NCBI GenBank assembly: GCA_031257075.1
Contig: JAIRPM010000073.1
Span: forward strand, 1 to 7,254
Reading direction: 5' to 3'
Length of the DNA: 7,254 nt
Origin: Spirochaetaceae bacterium
GTDB taxonomy: Bacteria; Spirochaetota; Spirochaetia; Treponematales; Breznakiellaceae
The position numbers and the translations under genes are program-made. The notes under the pieces were generated by a model. That model worked only from the letters and a program-made list of their open reading frames with translations, was not told the DNA's origin and made no database searches. This document shows, piece by piece, positions 1-5,137 of this stretch. The number at the start of each line of letters is the position of its first letter. Position 1 is the first letter of the stretch.

Positions 1-9
1 AATCGGCAC
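1..9 (-). CDS. Possible start of fumarate hydratase beta subunit (first three codons only)
   Basis: Fifteen bases after the stop codon of the fumarase alpha gene, the minus strand has a GTG (positions 9-7) followed by codons for Pro and Ile before the window ends. An AAGG (18-15) lies 5 bases ahead of it, a reasonable ribosome binding site. In two-subunit class I fumarases and tartrate dehydratases the beta gene normally follows alpha directly, so this is where it is expected. Only three codons are visible, so the call rests on position and the ribosome binding site, not on protein similarity. Confidence 0.35.
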
Positions 10-24
10 GGCCGCCTTAGCAGC

Positions 25-870
25 CTACAACACCTCACACGCAATTCGCGCGGCATGACACTGAAAACTGACGGCTATAGGGAGAGCGGTGATGTGGCAG
101 GCATACTGTTCTATGCGGACATCCAGCGCGGTAATGCGGCCGCCGGTTCCCATAGGGCCTATACCGAGCCTGTTGACCGCATCCAGCAATTCTTCTTCCA
201 GACGAGCATAGCGGGCATTCGCGTTACGGCTGCCATGGGGGCGCAGCAGCGCGCGTTTTGCCAAAAGACAGCAATAATCGGTAGAACCGCCAAGCCCTAT
301 ACCCAGCGTTACCGGCGGGCAGGGGTTGCCGCCCGCTTCTTCCACTTTTTTTAATACAAAACGCTTTATCCCTTCTTCACCTGCGGACGGCAAGAGCACG
401 GCAAAAGCGCCCATATTTTCACTGCCGCCCCCTTTAGGGAAAACGGTTATGGCGGCTTTGTCGCCCGGCACTATTTCGGTATGAAGAATGGCGGGCGTAT
501 TATCACCGGTGTTTACCCGCTCAAGCGGGTCGTTTACCATAGATTTTCTCAAGAAACCGCCGGTATAGCCGCGCCGCACGCCTTCGTTTACCGCATAGGC
601 AAGCGGCATGCCCGTCCAGCATATTTCTTGCCCGATTTCCATAAAGACAAGGCAAGCGCCCGTATCCTGACAGCATGGAATTTGCTCATGCCGCGCGTAA
701 ACGGCATTTTCAATGAGGGCGGCAAGAGTTTCTTTGCCATAGGGCGATTCTTCATGGTGCAAGGCATCCTGTAATGCCCCGAGGCAGGCTGCCGGCAACT
801 CGCAGGCCGCCTGTACCGCAAGCCGCGCAATAACGGGAATTACGAGCGCGGTGTCAAGGATTCGAGGCAT
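25..870 (-). CDS. Class I fumarate hydratase, alpha subunit (Fe-S hydro-lyase)
   Basis: This is the N-terminal (alpha) half of an oxygen-sensitive [4Fe-4S] class I fumarase, which interconverts fumarate and malate in the cytoplasm; the related L-tartrate dehydratase alpha subunit is the main alternative. The 281-residue length is typical of the separate alpha subunit. Visible family motifs are PCCQDTG (65-71), NEGVRRGY (95-102), NTGDNTP (120-126), PKGGGSEN (145-152), NPCPP (182-186) and ACHITALPIAV (257-267). Cysteines in the first motif, in NPCPP (C184) and in ACHI (C258) fit the three cluster ligands of the family. I chose the ATG at 870 because the protein then starts at the usual family N-terminus; a start at 900 adds ten residues that lie inside the upstream gene. 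The gene overlaps the 3' end of the transporter ATPase gene by 17 nt and has no clear Shine-Dalgarno, which suggests translational coupling. It is complete, and the beta subunit should follow off the left edge. Confidence 0.93.
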   Translation of the reverse strand: MPRILDTALVIPVIARLAVQAACELPAACLGALQDALHHEESPYGKETLAALIENAVYARHEQIPCCQDTGACLVFMEIGQEICWTGMPLAYAVNEGVRRGYTGGFLRKSMVNDPLERVNTGDNTPAILHTEIVPGDKAAITVFPKGGGSENMGAFAVLLPSAGEEGIKRFVLKKVEEAGGNPCPPVTLGIGLGGSTDYCCLLAKRALLRPHGSRNANARYARLEEELLDAVNRLGIGPMGTGGRITALDVRIEQYACHITALPIAVSFQCHAARIACEVL

Positions 871-1630
871 TGACGTTTTGTTTAGCAGTACCCGCGCCAA
901 GCACCATGCTTAAAAACTGTCTGGTTCGCGGTTCTCGCGGATTTTGAAAAATTTGTTCCGGCGAACCTTGTTCAAGAATAAGGCCGTTTTCCAATACGAT
1001 GACTTTATTGGCAATATCGCGGGCAAAATTCATTTCGTGAGTAACTATGAGCATAGTCATTCCGCTATGGGCAAGGTCCTGGATAACATGAAGCACTTCG
1101 TTAATCATTTCAGGGTCGAGGGCGCTTGTGGGTTCATCAAAAAGAATTAAACTGGGTTCCATTGCCAGTGTACGGGCAATGGCTACACGTTGCTGCTGCC
1201 CACCCGAAAGTTGGCGGGGGTAACTGTCCGCTTTGTCCTCCAGCCCGACACGCCGTAAAAGCGCCATCGCCTGTTCTTCCGCCGTCTGCTTGCCGGTATG
1301 TTTCAAGTCGGTAGGCGCGAGCGAAACATTGCGTTTTACCGTCAGATGCGGGAACAGGTTGAATTGCTGAAAAACCATGCCAATATTCCGCCGTTCTTTG
1401 TTGATATCCACGCCGGGCGCGGTCAATTCTATACCGTTTACAAAAATACGCCCCTCAGTCGGGACTTCCAGCATATTAAGGCACCTCAACAAGGTAGATT
1501 TCCCTGAACCGGACGGGCCGATAACGGCAATAACATCACCTTCTTCCGCTTCCATATCAATGCCATTGAGCGCTTCAAAACCGGTATTGAATGATTTTTT
1601 TAACCCTTCAACTATCAATTTTTTTACCAT
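854..1630 (-). CDS. Polar amino-acid ABC transporter, ATP-binding protein (GlnQ/HisP type)
   Basis: This is the cytoplasmic ATPase that powers a polar amino-acid importer of the glutamine/histidine/arginine class. All ATPase motifs are intact (numbering from the ATG at 1630): Walker A GPSGSGKST (38-46), Q-loop FQQFNLFPHLT (87-97), signature LSGGQQQR (141-148), Walker B LILFDEP (161-167) with the D-loop SALD, and switch histidine H198 in VTHEM. The FQQFNLFPH and HEMNFARD wording is typical of this subfamily rather than of other ABC ATPases. Length is 258 residues, or 260 from a TTG at 1636. The ATG is preferred, but neither start has a recognisable ribosome binding site. No permease or solute-binding gene is adjacent: upstream is a divergent cell-wall hydrolase, downstream is fumarase. 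It must therefore work with subunits encoded elsewhere or beyond the left edge. Substrate cannot be told from sequence. Confidence 0.93.
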   Translation of the reverse strand: MVKKLIVEGLKKSFNTGFEALNGIDMEAEEGDVIAVIGPSGSGKSTLLRCLNMLEVPTEGRIFVNGIELTAPGVDINKERRNIGMVFQQFNLFPHLTVKRNVSLAPTDLKHTGKQTAEEQAMALLRRVGLEDKADSYPRQLSGGQQQRVAIARTLAMEPSLILFDEPTSALDPEMINEVLHVIQDLAHSGMTMLIVTHEMNFARDIANKVIVLENGLILEQGSPEQIFQNPREPRTRQFLSMVLGAGTAKQNVNASNP

Positions 1631-1758
1631 TATCAAAGTGTAAACAAAAAAAATATTTTGTATAAGAAGCCCGCTTAAATTCCTTTTGCGTATTTACAGA
1701 ATTTCTCCATAATAGTATCAAAAAATTTCTATATGCGGCAGTTACAAAACTTCGGGTT

Positions 1759-1764
1759 TATAAT
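1759..1764 (+). promoter_or_regulatory. Candidate -10 box (TATAAT) for the hydrolase gene
   Basis: A perfect match to the sigma-70 -10 consensus in the direction of the glucosaminidase gene. Transcription would start near 1771, at the first bases of the inverted repeat, so the hairpin would form at the very 5' end of the transcript or act as an operator over the start site. I find no good -35 hexamer 16-18 bases upstream, so this is only a candidate. Confidence 0.3.
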
Positions 1765-1769
1765 TGCAG

Positions 1770-1807
1770 TTATTGGACTTGTTCGGTAACCTGAACAAGT
1801 CCAATAA
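1770..1807. repeat. Perfect 15-bp inverted repeat in the divergent promoter region
   Basis: The left arm TTATTGGACTTGTTC (1770-1784) is exactly complementary to the right arm GAACAAGTCCAATAA (1793-1807), with an 8-base centre that can add a G-U and a G-C pair and leave a TAAC loop. Neither side is followed by a T run in the reading direction: the plus strand continues AAAACG, the minus strand CTGCAATTAT. It therefore does not look like an intrinsic terminator, and it sits upstream of two divergent genes where a terminator would not be expected. It could be an operator for a dimeric regulator, a 5' leader hairpin, or one copy of a dispersed palindromic repeat. Confidence 0.85.
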
Positions 1808-1867
1808 AAACGCGGTTTTGCGGCAGACTCTATAAACTGGCATTTTCAAATTTCCGATACTGTTACT

Positions 1868-2527
1868 ATGAAGAACTGTTTTTTATATTTTCTGGTCATT
1901 GCCGCGTCGGGAATGCCATGTTTTGGTGAAACAAATTTTGTTGAAACAAAAATAGAACAAGAAGCCGCAGGGGAACCGTCTAACATTCTCTACGCTAAAT
2001 CTTATGCCATTATGGGCCGCGGGAGTTTGAGTGTGGATGAAATGGCAGACTGGCTTACCAGCGCTAATCCTGAAATAGACAGCGATTTTGCCCGCGATTT
2101 TGCTGCGCTCTATATCCACGAATCGGCGCTCGAAGGCGTGAATCACGATGTCGCTTTTTCACAGATGTGTTTGGAAACAGGCTTTTTGCGGTTTGACCGC
2201 CTGGTTTCGCAGGATATGAACAATTTTGGCGGATTGGGAGCAGTAAACGCAATGACCCCTGGCGAGCGCTTTGCGACTGTGGGTATCGGTGTGCGCGCGC
2301 AAATCCAGCACCTAAAAGCCTACGGGTCTACCATACCATTAACACAAAAACTGGTTGACCCGCGCTATGGTTATGTACGCTATGGCAGCGCGCCAACTAT
2401 TTACGAACTTTCCGGGAAATGGGCGGCAGATACGGCTTATGGGGAAAAATTAAAAAGCATTATCGACCGCGCTTACTTTATGGCAGAAAAAAACAGCCGC
2501 CCGGATGTTCTCACCTTAAATCAATAA
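1868..2527 (+). CDS. Exported glucosaminidase-domain peptidoglycan hydrolase
   Basis: A 219-residue protein predicted to leave the cytoplasm and cleave glycan strands of peptidoglycan. Residues 1-20 form a signal peptide: K2, a hydrophobic core (FLYFLVIAASG), and a likely cleavage site after about CFG (18-20). Residues ~70-205 match the endo-beta-N-acetylglucosaminidase fold (Pfam Glucosaminidase, the FlgJ C-terminal/LytG/Atl group). The segment AFSQMCLETGF (96-106) corresponds to the family's AxxALESG helix, making E103 the likely catalytic acid. NNFGGLG (118-124) matches the conserved N-x-FG motif, and GKWAADTAYGEKL (183-195) matches the C-terminal W-A-x-D-xx-Y-xxK signature. Cysteines C4 and C18 do not sit in a good lipobox, so a lipoprotein is less likely. 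The start is set by the signal peptide; no clear Shine-Dalgarno precedes the ATG. It is the only plus-strand gene and is monocistronic. Role (growth, daughter-cell separation or flagellar passage) cannot be told apart here. Confidence 0.85.
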   Translation: MKNCFLYFLVIAASGMPCFGETNFVETKIEQEAAGEPSNILYAKSYAIMGRGSLSVDEMADWLTSANPEIDSDFARDFAALYIHESALEGVNHDVAFSQMCLETGFLRFDRLVSQDMNNFGGLGAVNAMTPGERFATVGIGVRAQIQHLKAYGSTIPLTQKLVDPRYGYVRYGSAPTIYELSGKWAADTAYGEKLKSIIDRAYFMAEKNSRPDVLTLNQ

Positions 2528-2568
2528 TGAAGCGCGCCTGTAAAATTGCCCCAGGATTGCGTTGGGCG

Positions 2569-2598
2569 GCGCTGCTTATTATTGAAACCAGCAGACGC
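2569..2598. terminator. Weak hairpin between convergent genes, possible terminator
   Basis: GCGCTGCT (2569-2576) can pair with AGCAG-A-CGC (2590-2598), giving eight base pairs with one bulged A and a 13-base loop. It lies in the 79-bp gap between the convergent hydrolase and radical SAM genes, where a bidirectional terminator would be expected. There is no U-rich tail on either side, so it may only be a chance stem. Confidence 0.25.
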
Positions 2599-2606
2599 GG
2601 GAAAAC

Positions 2607-3584
2607 TTATACGAGGGCAACCGCCCCATCTGTTTTCCAGTGCCAAATACACCGCCCAAGCCCGCCGGGAAACGGCTCGGCTTGGGAAAAATCGGGCAGC
2701 CATGCGCTGCCGGGCTCCAACTCCTGATAGTAGCCGTCTTCTATTCCCAGTTCTTCAAGCCAGCGCAGCAGAGTTTCGTACTCCGCTTCATTTACAAAAC
2801 GTTCAGGCAGAGAGGCCGGTTTTTCCGTTTCAGGCTGTCTATTCGGCAGCGGGGTGTACTGGGTCATAAGTGAAAGAAGGGCGCGGCCTTGCGCATAACG
2901 GGCAAACCATTCCAGTACAGTTCTGGTTTCGTCAAGGTGGCCGGGCAGAACAAGATGCCGGACAAGAACGCCTTGAATAAGCGCTCCGTCTTGTGAAAAG
3001 GACAGCGGTTTGGCATCTATCATCGCCTGTACGGCAGCGGCGGCAATCGCAGGATAATCTGCCGCGCCAAAAAAATCACGGGCGCGGCCGGTACTCAGCG
3101 TTTTCAGGTCAGGAAGAAAAACGTCAACAACATCATCCAAAAGACTGAGTGTGGAAAGGCTTTCGTAACCAGAAGTATTCCAGAGTACAGGCAAACACAA
3201 CCCGCCCGCGCGGGCAAGCGCCAGCCCGCCGGCAATGGCCGGAGCAGCATGAGTTCCCGTTACAATATTGATATTGGCCGCACCCTTGTTTTGTAAAAGA
3301 TGGCAGAGCGCGGCAAATTCTTCCCCGCTAAGCGCCCGCCCCATCCCATAGCGGGAAATCTGGTAGTTCTGGCAAAAAACGCATCGCAGGCTACAGCCGC
3401 TTACAAAAACCGTTCCCGACCCCGCTTTGCCCGTCAGCGGCGGCTCTTCTCCACAATGGAGACAAGCGCAGGCAATCCGCAGCGCGGCATCTTCTCCGCA
3501 AAAGCCGCGCCCTCCCTCTAGCCGGTTTGCGCCGCAGGCACGGGGGCATAGTACACAGTGTTTGTACAACTCATAATTCGACAT
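2607..3584 (-). CDS. Radical SAM protein of the PflX family (COG1313)
   Basis: A 325-residue cytoplasmic iron-sulfur protein. The radical SAM signature CX3CX2C is clear as GCSLRCVFCQNYQIS (63-77; C64, C68, C71), where a [4Fe-4S] cluster would bind S-adenosylmethionine. The N-terminus has the extra cysteine block of this family, HCVLCPRACGANR (9-21) plus GFCG (27-30). Other family landmarks are EEPPLTGKAGSGTVFVSGC, VLWNTSGYE (133-141) and VDVFLPDLK (153-161). It resembles pyruvate formate-lyase activating enzymes, but PflX proteins have no firmly established substrate, and no glycyl-radical enzyme is present here. The open frame runs up to 3686, but I chose the ATG at 3584 because the protein then begins right before the conserved cysteine block (MSNYELYKHCVLC), and the extra 34 residues look like read-through of the cutC frame. 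It overlaps cutC by 14 nt with only a weak ribosome binding site, implying translational coupling. Confidence 0.88.
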   Translation of the reverse strand: MSNYELYKHCVLCPRACGANRLEGGRGFCGEDAALRIACACLHCGEEPPLTGKAGSGTVFVSGCSLRCVFCQNYQISRYGMGRALSGEEFAALCHLLQNKGAANINIVTGTHAAPAIAGGLALARAGGLCLPVLWNTSGYESLSTLSLLDDVVDVFLPDLKTLSTGRARDFFGAADYPAIAAAAVQAMIDAKPLSFSQDGALIQGVLVRHLVLPGHLDETRTVLEWFARYAQGRALLSLMTQYTPLPNRQPETEKPASLPERFVNEAEYETLLRWLEELGIEDGYYQELEPGSAWLPDFSQAEPFPGGLGRCIWHWKTDGAVALV

Positions 3585-4224
3585 CAAGTACTTCGAGGGA
3601 AGAACTGTGAAATTCGGCAGCGCCTGTTTCTTGGGCAATTTTAGGAAGGTTGCTTGCGCGGATGCCGCCGCCGGGCATAATGGCAAGCCCGCAAGCGCGG
3701 CCCAATTCTACCATTTGTTTAAGAAGCGCTGTACCGTATTCCGCGCTGTTTTTACCGCCGGAACTGAGGATACGCTCACAGCCGCAGTCCTTGATAGAGC
3801 GCAATTCACCGAGAGGGTCGCGGGCCGCGTCTATGGCGCGATGAAACGTTACCGAAAGCGGTTTTTGCCCACCCTGCCCCGCGGCACTACAAAACGCCTT
3901 CAATAAATCATAGTCGAGGCTGCCGTCAGAACGCAAACAACCTAAGACTACGCCGTTTACGCCCGCTTTTTGGCAGGCCTCAATATCACGGAACATAATT
4001 TCCTGTTCGCTTTTGGTATAAACAAAATCACCGGCGCGCGGTCTGACCAGTACGTTTATTGCCAATTGGGGAGCAGCCTCCCGCGCCGCTCTGATTTCGG
4101 CATAAGACGGAGTAAGGCCGCCAACATCCAACTGGCGGCACAACTCCACGCGCCGTGCCCCACGCGCCCAGGCCTCCGCACACAATTCCGGCGAAACAGC
4201 GCAAATTTCTATAAATGGTTTCAT
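3571..4224 (-). CDS. cutC: CutC family protein (copper homeostasis)
   Basis: A 217-residue TIM-barrel protein of the CutC family. Family motifs are in order: IEICAVS (5-11), RRVELC (24-29), LVRPRAGDFVY (59-69), VNGVVLGCLRSDGSLD (89-104), VTFHRAIDAARDP (125-137), RILSSGG (151-157), IMPGGGIRASN (182-192) and EFHSSS (204-209). It ends soon after EFHSS, so it is about 30 residues shorter than the 248-residue E. coli CutC; short forms are known in Firmicutes, and this need not be a truncation. CutC was named from copper-sensitive E. coli mutants, and its biochemical role is still unclear. The start ATG at 4224 gives the standard family N-terminus; only a distant weak AGG precedes it. It lies 47 bp after the beta-barrel gene and overlaps the radical SAM gene by 14 nt, so all three may share a transcript. 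Confidence 0.93.
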   Translation of the reverse strand: MKPFIEICAVSPELCAEAWARGARRVELCRQLDVGGLTPSYAEIRAAREAAPQLAINVLVRPRAGDFVYTKSEQEIMFRDIEACQKAGVNGVVLGCLRSDGSLDYDLLKAFCSAAGQGGQKPLSVTFHRAIDAARDPLGELRSIKDCGCERILSSGGKNSAEYGTALLKQMVELGRACGLAIMPGGGIRASNLPKIAQETGAAEFHSSSLEVLDVEL

Positions 4225-4271
4225 ACGTTCAATCTAGCCTGAAATCTTACTCTTGGGAAGCGCTTTTAAAT

Positions 4272-5048
4272 TCAACTCCCAGGAGCGGCGGTTTCAGGAC
4301 TGGGAACAGCGGCGTATTTTTTAAGGTCAATCCGCCAGCCGATGTGTACATATACCGCAATAGATGTTAAATCGGTTCTCCCTGAATCTTCATAGTCAGC
4401 CTTCAAATTATGGCGGTATCCTTCCTGATTTGAAAGAAGATTCATAATCGTGTTTAATCCAAATTCTAAATACATCGTTTTTACTAAATTCACCTGCAAG
4501 GACAAAGCGGCAAACAAACCCATTCCCCAATAATCCAGCGTGTCGTATGTTTCAAAGTTTTTATACTGCATTATGCTAAAATTTACGCCCAAATCGGTAT
4601 AGAATTGCAGTCTTTTTGAAAGTATATGCCGCACCGATACGCCGGTGTCAAAGTCCAGCAGCCCTATGAAAAAATCATTGTCTGCCGCAGAATACGATTC
4701 CGACAGCCTCTCGGAAGAAGCGTTGCGGGAAACCGTTCCGGTAAGTTCAACATTAGTAATGAAAATCGCCCTGTCCCGAAAAATAAAGCCCGCCTGAACA
4801 GGCCTGCTCGTATCGGAAAAAGACCGCACCGCAAAACTCACACCCGGCGCAAGAAAAGCGGCATCTATTTTTTCTTTATAAAGAGTAGGCAGCAAAAGGG
4901 GTGGACCAGATACAAAACTATTGTCAATTTCAAAAACACCTATGCCAAATTCAGGGCCGCCCGAAATCTGCATTTCCTGCGCGGACAGCCCGCTCACAAC
5001 AAAGACGGCGTAGAGCAAAGTCAATATATTCCGTTTAGCAAATAACAT
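4272..5048 (-). CDS. Predicted small outer-membrane beta-barrel protein
   Basis: Unrecognised at the family level, but its architecture is clear. From the ATG at 5048 the 258-residue protein starts with a classical signal peptide (MLFAKRN, hydrophobic ILTLLYAVFVVSGL, cleavage near LSAQ 21-24). The mature part has many short amphipathic segments with alternating hydrophobic residues, for example 85-106, 125-142, 146-161, 174-201 and 228-241, separated by polar turns. This fits a barrel of roughly 8-10 strands. The last strand ends in GWRIDL (237-242), followed by a Pro/Ala-rich tail of about 16 residues, which is unusual because barrels often end at the last strand. The frame is open up to a TTG at 5066, but the ATG at 5048 has AGGA (5060-5057) 8 bases upstream and gives a better signal peptide, so I prefer it. 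Surface exposure, pore activity or adhesion cannot be inferred from sequence. Confidence 0.75.
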   Translation of the reverse strand: MLFAKRNILTLLYAVFVVSGLSAQEMQISGGPEFGIGVFEIDNSFVSGPPLLLPTLYKEKIDAAFLAPGVSFAVRSFSDTSRPVQAGFIFRDRAIFITNVELTGTVSRNASSERLSESYSAADNDFFIGLLDFDTGVSVRHILSKRLQFYTDLGVNFSIMQYKNFETYDTLDYWGMGLFAALSLQVNLVKTMYLEFGLNTIMNLLSNQEGYRHNLKADYEDSGRTDLTSIAVYVHIGWRIDLKKYAAVPSPETAAPGS

Positions 5049-5056
5049 CTTCTTTG

Positions 5057-5060
5057 TCCT
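5057..5060 (-). promoter_or_regulatory. Ribosome binding site AGGA that decides the beta-barrel start
   Basis: AGGA on the minus strand, 8 bases before the ATG at 5048. The in-frame TTG at 5066 lies upstream of it, so this site supports the shorter 258-residue product rather than the 264-residue one. Confidence 0.6.
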
Positions 5061-5064
5061 AATC

Positions 5065-5095
5065 AACGCTGCTTAACTCGATGCTAATCAGCGTT
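5065..5095. repeat. Perfect 7-bp inverted repeat in the leader of the beta-barrel gene
   Basis: AACGCTG (5065-5071) and CAGCGTT (5089-5095) are perfectly complementary with a 17-base spacer. Read on the minus strand the stem ends 4 bases before the AGGA ribosome binding site at 5060-5057. It could be an operator half-site pair or a leader hairpin next to the ribosome binding site. No T run follows, so it is not an obvious terminator for the upstream gene. The stem is short and could be chance. Confidence 0.4.
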
Positions 5096-5137
5096 ACCCC
5101 TTGTAGTTTCTCATTTCATTGCTTTCCTAAGAGAAAT

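Larger units (their letters stand above)
1631..1867. other. Divergent, AT-rich intergenic regulatory region
   Basis: This 237-bp spacer separates the minus-strand ATPase gene from the plus-strand hydrolase gene, so it should hold promoters for both. It is clearly richer in A and T than the coding DNA. It contains an A8 run (1646-1653), a TATAAT box (1759-1764), a long perfect inverted repeat (1770-1807), and two copies of TGCGGCAG (1734-1741 and 1819-1826). A TATAAA lies at 1831-1836. None of the -10-like boxes has a convincing -35 hexamer at standard spacing, so transcription starts cannot be placed firmly. Confidence 0.6.

Noticed and set aside
1631..1636. TTG at 1636 as the start of the ABC ATPase
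   Set aside because: An ATG two codons later gives the usual N-terminus; no ribosome binding site favours the TTG.
1770..1807. The strong hairpin as a rho-independent terminator
   Set aside because: There is no T run after the stem on either strand, and both flanking genes start next to it rather than end.
3585..3686. A longer N-terminus (34 more residues) for the radical SAM protein
   Set aside because: It lies entirely in the cutC coding region, has no family similarity, and would give a 116-nt overlap; the ATG at 3584 puts the start at the usual family position.
4626..5045. A 139-codon plus-strand open frame opposite the beta-barrel gene
   Set aside because: It is very rich in Arg and Lys with no domain-like pattern, while the opposite strand has a signal peptide, a ribosome binding site and regular beta strands.
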